From Henckelia pumila (lineage: Eukaryota > Streptophyta > Magnoliopsida > Lamiales > Gesneriaceae), in assembly GCF_033568475.1 (NCBI RefSeq), contig NC_133120.1:96428151-96492150 (forward strand): a stretch of 64,000 bases of DNA. Reading direction: 5' to 3'. Shown in pieces: positions 44,892 to 56,337 of the stretch. The translations under genes were made by a program, and so were the position numbers. Each line of letters opens with the position of its first letter. The first letter of the stretch is position 1. Below the pieces are notes generated by a model, which made no database searches, had not been told where the DNA came from, and saw only the letters and a program-made list of their open reading frames with translations.

Positions 44892-47800
44892 ATTAATAAA
44901 ATATAAATTAGAATGATTATTATTTTATAATTATTAATATTATTTTTTAAAATGATAAAAGTTTATATATCACGTTAGTACAATTTTAATTTAATTATTT
45001 GGTTAATTTCCTATAATAAAATTCTAAAATATGATGGGCAAACCCTTGTAAGATGATCTAACCCGACCTATATCTAAAATAAAATTAATATTTTGACATA
45101 AAAATTAATATTTTTTTATGAATGTAGTTGAATAAGAAAATTATCTTGCAAAATTTAATCGTGAAATATTGTCATAGTGACTTTTGTGTTAAGTGATAAT
45201 AGTTTCAAATGAGCGCAATCTATTACTTCCATCCATATACACCTTCAAATGTTAAATAAATATATTTTTTCATGAAAATCCAATCGGCCAATCAATTATT
45301 TATTGTTCACTTATTATTCATATTAATGAAAATACATATTTATGCCGTTAAAAATAATCAAACTTGAGTTGAAATCTACTCGAGTTAGCATAAAATCGAG
45401 TTTGTAATTATTGCTAGCTCTCGCATTCACGTCTTATGAGATGAAAAGATGAAATATACGACATAAATTAAAGGAGATAAATCAATATATATATGATTGA
45501 TTTACAAATTAATGTAATCATGATCTCTAATGGACTAAAACCTTAAACAAGCAGCAACGTGTGAAACAAAAAAATATATAATCAACTAATTCCTCATTTT
45601 TGACAGTAACATAGCACTACAATACGCAAATTTCCGCATAATATTTTCCAGAGTCATCGAAATCATGATCATCGTTAATTAGCTAAGAGCAAAAAAAGGA
45701 TGGAAGTATGGAGAAACAGCCGATGGAGAAAAATCAACGGAAAGTTGACAAAATGGGAAAAGACAAACGTACGCAGTAGTAGTAAGAGACATGAACACAC
45801 TTTTAAGACGCAATCATAAAATTACAATTATATATTACTTTTGATCCAAACTCTTGTTTCTCTGGTCGGTCGAGCCCAGACAACGATGTGTTTTGAATTT
45901 CTATAAAAATTATAGAGATTCAAAAAGTCCGACATTTCTTATATATCGAACGAAACGATCACGCATGTGTGACGCGCAGCTGACGTCAATGGCACGTTGA
46001 CTTCTGGTTTGTATTGCTGTTTAAACATTGAACATTTCATGACTTTAGCTAATATCAGAATGCGTGCTACAACTACGCTTGAATTTAATTTGTTCACATT
46101 ACAAAACAGGGACCATATATAGTGTTCCAAAAACATTTAATTGTTAAAATAAGTTATCACGATATACATATAAGAGTGAGAATTTGTGATGCATCACACA
46201 AGTTTAATATTTTGGGTTTTCCACGATTTTAAACTATGTTTTAGTGCATCATAATTGAACTTTTATTTATATTCTAGTATTTATGTTTTACGTCTTTAGT
46301 TATATTATAATTATAATTCGTAGTATCCTAATTGTCTCAAAAACAAATAATATTTATTGGTATTCTATTCACATAAAGAGAATTGTAATCGTTTTCAAGT
46401 TAACCAATATTAACTATAACACATTAACACTTCTTACTTCATAGCTATATATATTACGTTTTTATGTTCAATCAGTTAGGATCCAATTGCTTTGTTTGAA
46501 ATAGTGTCAACTTTCCTTCGCTTGTCGGTTCCAGAAAATTATAGCTAGTCTAACAATATGGTTAAATAGATACAGGAGGCTGAAATGGTCAATTGAAATG
46601 TTCACATAAGGGCACACAAAGATTTGGATATCTTGAACTTACTGTGCATAAAACCTAAATACAATTTCTTTGATGGTTTGTTTGGATGGAATGATTTGAA
46701 GTTATGTATTTTAAATTCATTTGATTGTTTGAATGAATTTATGTTGAATTTATTTCAAATTCATCCTTAATTCGTTAATCTATGTGATTCATTTATAATT
46801 ACGATATATTTGAAATATACTCAAGATGTGTGTCATTTCAAATCATTTTCTTCTAAATCAAATACTCTCATATCCTAGCTAGCACAACCTGTGGGACATG
46901 ATCGATCGTGGTCCATGATATTGAAATTAAATAAAATTACACAATTTAGTCAAGAGAAACTACAAAAATGTGTTTTTTTTTAAAAAAAAGCATTTTTTTT
47001 TCAAATGATTTGTAGGCTTATTTCACCGGAGTGTTGACGTGTCATCAGACACATCATTATAATTTTTTTATATCACATTAGCATTTTTTGATGGCACATC
47101 AACGCTCCGATGAAATAGAACTAAAAACCCAACAAGTTAATGTTGCAGAACTAAAATACAAACCTTGAAAAATTAGAAAACAAGAAAGTAACATGCCAAC
47201 TTAGATAAGTAAATTGGTTTTTTTTTATGGAATTAATTTATTCAAATTTTACTTTATCATCCCTCGATCTGTAACTTTATGTCGTACTGAATTCATTGCA
47301 TTTAATGATAGTTTTTTCCTTTCAATTCCAAGGAAATTAATTGTGAATTTGAATTAAAAATATCTTAATTTAATAATATCACGTGGTGTAGGCAAGTTAA
47401 TAATAAAAATTAATTTGTTTGGCAATTGAAAATTATCTTACGAATGTTTTTATAAAATTAAGTTCTTAGTTAATCATGCCTACTTATTGAGGTTACCCTG
47501 ATGATACGACGGGCCCGTTTAGTCGCAATATTTGAACTACGTGCCCCAATCGCTGGCTTTCACAAAGTTTGACCCTTCCCTCATTAATTGCTCGGAATCA
47601 CAAAATAATTACGATAAGAAAAAATTGCACACTCAAGACATAAATATGATACATCATCTTAAACGTTTTGGACTATATATATAATTTTTATTAGAGTATC
47701 TCTTCCGTAAAATGATCTCATGCTAGAGTCGATATATATATCCATCCATGCAATGAAAAGTAATACTTGGTTGTGTCATATCGTATCAGATTCATTTCAC

Positions 47801-48673
47801 TGAATTGACTCATGGTTAGGTCTCACATACGTTTTTTTTGTTTATTTTACTCCTGAAATATATCTAAATATGATGAGTTTATTTTTAAAATTTCATATTA
47901 TGATAAGAATTTTGATATCTCAAAACACTATGAAATATAATATTCGAACCTCCCGCGACAGCCATAGATGCCACCAAGATTACATAATTATAACCATACA
48001 TACATATATATATTATCCATGTCCACCTACGGATTGCCACGTCGTTGTTCTTAAGTCAAAACCCTAGGCACTTCTATCACCATGCAAATTGTAAAGCAGA
48101 AATACTTTTATTTTTAATCCCGTGTATTGACAGTTAGGTTGCAGGTGGCTTATACACGTGTCAACTTTTCAAACCCCCGCCATCTCACGGCGGCGCGCTG
48201 CCACCGGTTTCCCTTTCGGGGATCAAAGAAATTAAAACTTTTCCCAAAGATACGTTCACAATGGATCTTACAATATTAAATTAATGTTCTCCATGCGACG
48301 TACAAATTTCACTAAATATTTTTTTCTCAATATAAATATGTTATATATATATATATATATTAAGGATTTGATGATGTAAGTCGAATCCTAAGAAATAAGA
48401 CAGCATAATAATTAAATTTAGCATGTACGTACGTAGATTAACATCTTGTATATATAATATATAAAACCCAAAAAAAAAGAGACAAAAGTTTAGCAAGAGG
48501 TGCATGGTAATTTAATTAATTCCACGACAGGGACCAATATTGACAATTATTGCTAATATATGAAGCAGTAGAGAAATAGTAAAGTCTGAATTAATCATTA
48601 AATTTACATGAAACAAGACGATTATTGATCATACAAAAAATATTCTGTTATTTAAGTTATTGATATAATGGAA
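44891..48673. other. Gene-free AT-rich spacer
   Basis: 3.8 kb between the transposon cluster and the MYB gene. It holds no credible gene. It includes an inverted-repeat element (47021-47115) and a TA microsatellite (about 48340-48360). The 45939-46136 (-) frame has no family features. Confidence 0.5.
47021..47115. repeat. Inverted-repeat (hairpin) element, copy 1
   Basis: Arms 47021-47047 (CACCGGAGTGTTGACGTG core) and 47089-47115 (CACATCAACGCTCCG) pair with few mismatches. A related hairpin lies at 50845-50968. Confidence 0.5.
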
Positions 48674-49990
48674 CTACATAAAATCATTAACATCGAAATC
48701 ATGTGGAATTTCAAACTTCAACATGCTGTTGTAATAACTCTCCGTTTCATCTTCAGTGCTGCTACAGCTGTTAACATTATAAGTGGAATTCGAATTCAAT
48801 GGAGTGGGGCTGGAAGAAGGATCAGTTGACAAAATGGAGTACTGGAACCCGGGAGTACTAGTACTGTTACTGCAATTATAAGATTGAAAATTTGACGATG
48901 GATTCGGGTCTACAAATGGTGGGTCACCCGACACATAATACTCGTCGTCGATTACCGGCGCCACATACTCTCCTGTCAAAGCAGGAGACATTCCATATCC
49001 AGCTGGATTTTGTTGAAATTCTTGAACGGAGAATGAGGTCCCGAGGCTAGTATCAACACATAAATCGGGCAACTCTGCAAAATCTTGAACTGAAGTATGC
49101 ATTAAAGGTGGTGGGATTTGATTGTCGTTGATCATCATCTGGTTTTGCAAAATCGGAAAATCTTGGGATTGGCGGTGGGAATTAGAGAAAACAGAAGCAG
49201 CGAATCTTAGCAAGTCGTGGTTAAAACGAGGTTGCAACGTTCCGGATAACCTCGAAAAGTTCATCTGGGTCATTAATGATGAATTGTTGCAGATAGATGG
49301 GTTGAGGATTGCCGAGATATCAAGAAGTTGAAGGCGTGGGCTGTGGGTTATGGGGTCGATTCCCATCCGAAGCAGCCTTTTTCTTATGTTCGTGTTCCAA
49401 TAGTTCTTGATTTCATTGTCGGTTCTTCCAGGAAGTCGAGCAGCAATCAAAGACCATCTGTTTAGCGACAAATTAATTAAACACACACGAATCCCACATT
49501 GAGCAAATATCAGCAATGAAAGGTGAAAAGTGCTTTCTAAAAACTTTTTGAAACGACTATTTTGTGTGTGTGTTATATAAAGTATGTAGATATAATACGT
49601 GGCTACGACGTACTTGTTGCCAAGTATGCTGTGCAGATGAATAATGGTCTCTTCTTCTTCAAATGAAAATCTCCCTCTCTTAATGTCAGGCCTGAGATAA
49701 TTAGTCCACCGCAGGCGGCAGCTCTTTCCACATCGTTCCAGCCCTGCAACAAAATATACAAGTGATTCAAGATTCCTCTTCCATTAATCTTGAAAAATGT
49801 CGTTCCAAAAAGTATAAGCTTAAAGCTAGAGATGGAGATGGAGATGGAGAAGCTAACCAGCATTAGATGGAAGAGTTCTCCAGTTTCCATATCCAAATTT
49901 CTGAATATAATCAAGGAGCTTCTGATCTTCTTCTTGTGACCACGGTCCCTTCTTTAGTCCATTCTTTTCACAGCATGGAGATCTTCCCAT
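48674..49990 (-). CDS. R2R3-MYB transcription factor, subgroup 11-like
   Basis: Three exons on the minus strand: 49990-49858 (133 nt), 49743-49614 (130 nt) and 49457-48674, giving 348 residues; the 133/130-nt first exons are the canonical plant R2R3-MYB layout. It begins [18 protein letters not shown]2 is about 14-61, with its recognition helix in the [20 protein letters not shown] region, and R3 about 67-112, ending [12 protein letters not shown]. The following [25 protein letters not shown] is characteristic of the MYB41/MYB74/MYB102/MYB39 group, which regulates suberin/cuticle and stress responses. The Ser/Pro-rich C-terminus ends in an acidic segment (probable activation domain). Nuclear. 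No bHLH-interaction motif was noticed in R3. Confidence 0.92.
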
Positions 49991-51231
49991 TGCAGAAATT
50001 AGTGAAACCTCGAAATATGATTTAATTAGATTGAAATTAATATAGGAGAGAATATCATATTATGTGGGGGTGAATAATTCAGGAAATAAAGTGGGAAATG
50101 GGTATAGTATATGTAGGAAAAATGGGGCAAATAAAAGGTTGGGCGGGGAAGCAAAATTTAATGAACGGAAGTCAAAAGGATTCGGTGCCGTCCCTGTTAT
50201 TACCATAGGCGACGTGTCCCCTCTACTTGGACAATTCCTCAACTCACCAAATAAGCCTACGTACGATCCTTCCCCCTCCAATCAATAACGTTTATTATAT
50301 ATCTTGTCACCATAAACTAAATTAATTACTTGCTTATTATTCTAATTACTATTTTAATTTAGTATTAAGATTATTAAGCTGGAGTTCAAAAGGCTGGAGT
50401 TCAAGTTAAAACAAACAAAAATAAAATAAATGAATAGATTAATTAATAATGCGGATTGTGGATTAGTAATACTACTAGCGTAGTAGGAGCTAGATGTTAA
50501 AGATGGGTCCTAATTGATTATTCAAGATAATGTTTAGAGTACACACACAATTTATTCTACGCAAGCATTTCCTTTGTTTTTATCCAAATTACCAATTTCT
50601 TTCCAATAATTAAACTGACAATAAATAAATGCTATTCTTCTTTTCCTACTGTTAGTTTGGTCCTGCAGTACTCTTGCTGGTCTCCTTTTAATTCAATATC
50701 AACTTTTTTAATTTGTTTTCTTTTTCTCCACATCTTTTATGTTCTTCAAGTCTGTGTCTTGAAGAAACTATATATATATATATTAACTTATAAGATTGGG
50801 AAAAATTAGAGTTAACCATTTTTCATTTAATTTAGTCATGAAAGTTTTCTCATTGTAGTGATGACGTGATATCACATGAAATTATATCAATGTCAAGTAT
50901 CGATCATATCAACAATTTCAGTGGCACGTCATCAATTTATGGCTTCACGTCAACACTACGATGGAAAAATTAAAAATTATCGGAATAAAAACCCACTTAA
51001 TTGCAAAACTAAAACTGCAGCATCAAAACTTTTAGGACTGAAAATGGAACACCATCAAATCGTTGGACCAAAATTTTTAATTTTGACTTTAATATTATTA
51101 AATGGATACGAATGTTTCGGCATTTGAAAAAATATGGAACCAATTAAACGGGAAATATGTAAATACATATATAATTTTATAAAACCACGTACATTATATT
51201 AAATTGAATACCCATACTACATATACATATA
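49991..51231. other. Shared upstream region of the divergent MYB and 51356 genes
   Basis: About 1.2 kb between divergently transcribed genes. It contains an inverted-repeat element (50845-50968). Frames at 50060-50288 lie on both strands over the same bases and look accidental. Confidence 0.45.
50845..50968. repeat. Inverted-repeat (hairpin) element, copy 2
   Basis: Arms 50845-50869 and 50945-50968 pair over about 24 bp with three or so mismatches (GTAGTGATGACGTGA / TCACGTCAACACTAC). Sequence and layout resemble 47021-47115. Confidence 0.5.
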
Positions 51232-51239
51232 TATAAATA
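51232..51239 (+). promoter_or_regulatory. TATA box for the 51356 gene
   Basis: TATAAATA, 117 bp before the ATG at 51356, ends a run of TA-rich sequence. Confidence 0.5.
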
Positions 51240-51355
51240 CTCTTCGCGCGATAGCAGAGTTACGTTATCCGGAAGCTAGCTAACATATATTTTCATTTTG
51301 AGCCACACGAAGAAGAAAGCCTTGGCCGGGAATTGAGGATAATTAAACCGGCCCG

Positions 51356-51889
51356 ATGAATTCACTCAAATTACTTCACACTACAGCAGGTAATTATCAA
51401 GTACTACCGCCGTTGGGCTTCAAATCATGCAACGATGGTGTTCGAAAGAAGATTTCGGCCGGCCGAAGAAGAAAGCTCGTGCTAATGGCGTGTGGTGACG
51501 ATGGAGGAGAGAAGAAAACGGAACGGAGAAGTTTCTTGACGATGGAGGAGGCTGGTTTGGTTGAAATCTCCGGTCTCACCACTCACGAGCGATTTCTATG
51601 CAGATTAACGGTACGCTACACATTCCACCACATCTCGATCGGATAAATCATATTTATTAATTTCGTCTAATATTAAATTTTTTTTTTGGGCGTATATATA
51701 TATATATATATATATGTACAGATATCATCTTTGAATCTTTTGAGAGTGATAGCAGAGCAAGAGGGGTGCCCGATTGAGGATCTGAATGCCGGGAGGGTGT
51801 GCGATTGGTTCCTCAAAGATAAGCTCAAAAGAGAACAGAATTTGGAGTCTGCTGTTCTTCAATGGGATGATTCGCAATTTATGTTTTAA
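51356..51889 (+). CDS. Small conserved-looking protein, probably plastid-targeted, function unknown
   Basis: Exons 51356-51610 and 51722-51889 (GT...CAG) give 140 residues. The first 45 or so are rich in Lys, Arg, Ser and Gly with no acidic residues until Asp 27, like a plastid transit peptide. The mature part is acidic and helical: MEEAGLVEISGLTTHERFL, then IAEQEGCPIEDLNAGRVCDWFLKD and a short WDDSQF tail. I recall similar unnamed plant proteins but cannot give a function. The in-frame splice between a likely transit peptide and a charged domain supports a real gene. Confidence 0.7.
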
Positions 51890-52509
51890 TTAATATTCAT
51901 TATATAATCAAACATCTTTTTTCTCATTATTTTAATTATCGTTTGATCAGAAAAGCTTTTTGCTTGCAATAAAATCATGGGGCTAATATATTTTATACAT
52001 AGTTTATAATAGTATTATAAATTTAATAATCAACTTGAATATACGTACGTATTAATTATATTGTATCATCACATGTCGATCTCTAGCTCACATATAATTT
52101 AAAGTGATTGTAATGTCTCTGGAGAAAAAAGATTAACATCGATTCTCTAAACAAAGTGTTAGCTAGAGCACGTGTGAAAAAGTATGGAAATCATCATCAG
52201 AATTAAAGGTTATATATATAAAAAAAAAAAAAAGTTTACATGTACAGTAAATTAACTAACAAAGGAATTTTTGTTATTTAAATATTATTATTTTTCTTGT
52301 GTATTTCACCACCATCTCCAATTATCATTGTTGCATGCCGCCGGCATTGTGGAAATCTAGTCTGAGTTACCAATACATAATTATTGGCATTAATATTCTC
52401 ACATGATGCTAATAAATAGTAGTGATCTCCATACAATCCATAATCCAGAACTAGCTAGATCTTGAGATCGAGTTGAAGTAATTACATCAAAAGGGAAGAA
52501 GAAGAAAAA

Positions 52510-52912
52510 ATGGCCCAAGCTGCAGCAAGCAACAAGATTTCAATTATTCTCTTGAATTTTGCTTTGCTTGTCTCAGTTGTTCTCATGATGATCACTACTG
52601 CCGAAAGCAGAGCAATATTCGGGGGTGAGCTTTAAAAACTTGTAAACTAGCTAATTCTTGGTTTCTTTTTTTTCTAACAAGTTAATTTCTTCAATATATA
52701 TTTATTAATTTTTGAAATTTGCAGCTGGAACTAAAATGAAGGCAATTAGTTCAAAACTTGGATGTGAGAGTGTGGTTGGAGTGGAGAGTGGAGACACATG
52801 CTTTGGAATAGCACAAAGCAACCACTTGACAGCAGCGGCATTTAGTGCCATCAACCCCAACCTCAATTGCACTGCACTCTTTGTTGGCCAATGGCTTTGT
52901 GTTGATGCCTAG
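52510..52912 (+). CDS. Small secreted LysM-domain protein
   Basis: Exons 52510-52624 and 52725-52912 give 100 residues. The first 33 form a signal peptide (hydrophobic IILLNFALLVSVVLMMI, likely cut after AES-RA). One LysM domain covers about 50-98: CESVVGVESGDTCFGIAQ... FSAINPNLNC... LFVGQWLCV, with four cysteines that could form two disulfides. LysM domains bind N-acetylglucosamine polymers such as chitin or Nod-type ligands. With no kinase or membrane anchor, the product should be apoplastic. The AAGAAGAAGAAAAAATGG start context is typical. Confidence 0.88.
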
Positions 52913-53128
52913 CTAGCTCTACCATTTAAATTCTCATCGACTTTTATAAATAAGAAGCCTAATAGTAATTCTATTACACATTTGAAGACTGTGCGGGTTT
53001 CTGTGTATTGTGTCCTCTGGACAAATTAATGATTGCATAAAAAATGTGGTTTTAGTTATAAGGCTTCGGAATTCATGTATTTTCTTATACATGTTATATG
53101 TTATCATTCAGAATATCCATCGTGACCC

Positions 53129-53180
53129 TTTTCTTTTCTTTTCTTTTCTTTTCTTTTCTTTTCTTTCCTTTTCTTCTTTT
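53129..53180. repeat. TTTTC pentanucleotide microsatellite
   Basis: About nine TTCTT-type units with a decayed 3' end. A TTA microsatellite follows at about 53294-53318. Confidence 0.9.
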
Positions 53181-54828
53181 TTCTGTATTTGGTAAGTTTC
53201 GTTGCAATATGTTTGGTTTGATTAATGATTAATATGATCAGAAAATATGATAAACTACACTTTGTCATTTTTAATAATTAAGTTAATTAATTGATTATTA
53301 TTATTATTATTATTATTAATAAAGATATGAAGGATAATATATTATTTTTGGAATATTTTTTACCAGTCGCTTGATTCGATGTTTGGAGTCTTTTTGGGGT
53401 AACAAAGTAGTATTTATCTTCATCCAAATTCCAACGTTGGAATTTGGAAAAACAATTTATCCTCAGATGAACAAAAATTTGTATATATTTGTGTGTGTGT
53501 GTGTAATTGTATATTAAGGATCTTGTATGCGCAGATACAGTACGAATAATCTAGAAAAATTTATATTATTTTGTGGTGATTCATGGGCATATAAATCGTA
53601 AATGTAGGCTCTTCAATTTTTTGAATGGGTTTCGACTTTAATTTCATGTCAAGGCCCAAATTAAATTGGACCAAATTATCTACACACACATCCAGTGGAC
53701 CAGAAACAATCATTGCGTTTATTTATTTTTAAAAATATATATATAATCAGTATTTTATAGGTACGTATTGATTTGAATATAGACTTTTATAGCTTCCAAT
53801 TAATCTTTTATGATTTTTTTTTTTGGAACATGTTCCTGCTTCCTGTATTTAATAAATGTTTGAAGTAGTGAAAGATTTTTTGAAACCCTCCTTCCAAAAA
53901 AATAGAGATTTTTGCATCAAACACTCCTGTAAAATAAATATTGAAAATAATCAAATATAAATTTATTTCATGTGAAAGTATTAGGCATATCCACTCTTAA
54001 CTTTTTATAAAATTTGCATGTTTTATCCGTCTAGTTGTGATTTGGTAGACACACGTATTTCTTACACTTGGGTATGCATTTTCTTTACAATATAAATCAT
54101 GTGGTACAAAACTGCCTCTATATTACTATAATAACTTTAGATTTTTTAAAATACAATATCTATATCATAATACAACTATTTTCTTCACAAAAACAAATTA
54201 TAAAATATTTATTAAACAATTTTCACTATATTATTTTTAATTTTTTCATATTATTAATTTTTTATTTTCAATTTTATTTTTCTTAATTAATTTGTTGTTT
54301 ATAATAATATTATTAATTTATTTGATATCATTTTTTATTTCAAAAAAGAAAAAATATATTGAAAAATGAACTATCATGTGGATGAAGTAACTGTTTCAAA
54401 TAAATATCTAAAAAATATTAATTATCAACTCGCTGGTAAATTGGTAATCCGAGAGTTCTACATTTTTATGATATTTTAAATTTAATCTTGCATAAAACTC
54501 AATATTAAATTTAGGAGCAAAAAAGAAATATGATGATCAAACGTAATAATACTTTCTATCATCATTTTTAATATAGTTAATTTGACAACTAATTTGACCA
54601 TTGTTTGTTTTTGGGGCAAGTGTGTAGATTTTATAAAAAGTAAGGAGGTGATACGCCTATTGAATTTTAACAAGGAAGAAGCGTGTATTTGTAATATTTT
54701 ACATGAGTGTTTGGTAAAAAAAAAAACAAAAACTCCAAAAACTATATGTAAATAAGTGAAGAATGAAAAGGTGAATCTTTAAATTCTTATGGTAATTTTT
54801 ATCTATTTTGGGGTTGAGTAGATGTTAT
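53181..54828. other. AT-rich spacer
   Basis: Contains the TTA microsatellite and long AT-rich runs. Frames at 54068-54286 and 54482-54673 are low-complexity and not convincing. Confidence 0.5.
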
Positions 54829-55262
54829 CCGCAGGATAGTGGCTTGCGGGTGACGTGGCGGCCCATGATTGATTAAAATTAGTGGGTCCTATGTGGGACC
54901 CATTGATTTTGACCAATCATGAGGTTACACATCACCCGCAGGGCACTACCCTGCGGGCGGCATGTACTAAACCCTATTTTGGATCTGCGGTCGTTATCTT
55001 TAGACGTAGACCGAGTAAATACTCAAACTAGCGATCATGTTATCCAGGGAAGTGTCGATGCTACCCACAGGGTAGTGTCCTGTGGGTAGCGTGGCAGATT
55101 TTGATTTGTCATAAATAGTGGGTCCCATTATTTTTGATCAATCATGGTAAGTCGATGTCACCCACAGGATAGTGCCCATGAGACCCATTGATTTTAACCA
55201 ATCATGTGGTTACACGTCGTTCGCAGGATAGTACCCTGCGGGCGGCATGAACAAAACCACCC
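54829..55262. repeat. Two tandem copies of a palindrome-ended repeat
   Basis: About 200 bp units (54829-54965 and 55070-55250) share GGGTCC(C)A-TTGATTTT-ACCAATCATG. Both carry the GC-rich inverted words CCGCAGG...CCTGCGG. The best is CCCGCAGGG-CACTA-CCCTGCGGG (54935-54957), a perfect 9-bp stem; another is CCACAGG-GTAGTGT-CCTGTGG near 55054. It looks like a MITE-derived repeat. Confidence 0.6.
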
Positions 55263-56337
55263 ATAATGGGGTTATCATGTGGGCAGCATGTACATATACG
55301 TTATTCAAATAAAAAATTCTTTACAGATTTTGTCCGACAAACTCGTCTCACAATGCCTTGATAGAGGAAATTCAACTCCTGCGGCCATGATATAGTCATT
55401 TTTTTCACTTAGAAGAGATGAAAATAGAGTTGTCCAAGCGTCCGTATGGCATGCATGATGCACTTTTCTTTTCTTACTTTTCTTTTCTTTGCTTCTTTTT
55501 TTTTTTTTTTTTGGATGAAATTTATGAGACACCCGTGAGTCGTGACATAGAAGGAAACTGAAATAAAACAGGATAAGGTACGTGATTTGCCATCAAGGAA
55601 AGGGGTGGTCGGTGAGAATAGAATAAAATCGAACTTTCGCCAAAATCACATAAAAGTTAGTGGTAAAGAGAGGAACAGATAGACCCACGTTAAATACAAA
55701 GGTCAAACTATTCACCTCAATTATGCTAAATTCCAAAGATAATATCTTTAATAGTACATTCTAATATGATAGAAAAACCAAATAATTCTGGAATCTTTTG
55801 ATATAAAAAGTATGGCAAACTATTTTAGATATGTGTAATATTTTTACATCATCACTCCAACAAGTAGAAAATTATTGATTGTATCCAAATCCCAATCCTA
55901 TCCGAAAATTCGAAGCCTGAGGTCATTCATGTGATTCATGGTCGTTGCAAACTTATAATTTCCGTGACCTAAATGACTATATTTTGGTATCCCGACATTA
56001 TCCGAGACAAAAAAAAAGCGTGATCCATGTTTATCCACAAATTAGGGTCACACCCTTTTTGTCTCGGGCCGTGACTACAATTATTTAGGAAGAAACAAAA
56101 GATAAAAATACATAAGAACAAACACATTACTTTTTTAAAAACGAAAAAAATACAATTTAATAAGATTTAAGAAACGAGGCCAAAGAAAATGGCAATAATC
56201 CGTCAACTTCTTTGGTTTCCCTACAAATAAAATCCATACTAGCAACATGATGAACATCAACAAATACTTGGAAGTTTTCAATCTTAAATAATTTAATAAT
56301 AGATTTAGACTAATAATAACCCCCACGTTTCCAACGG
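55263..56337. other. 3' flank of the sugar transporter gene
   Basis: AT-rich with a poly-T run at about 55492-55513. Nothing coding recognised. The proximal part on the minus strand is the presumed 3' UTR. Confidence 0.5.

Noticed and set aside
50060-50288. Mirror frames upstream of the MYB gene
   Set aside because: Both strands are open over the same bases in promoter sequence; no family match or start context.
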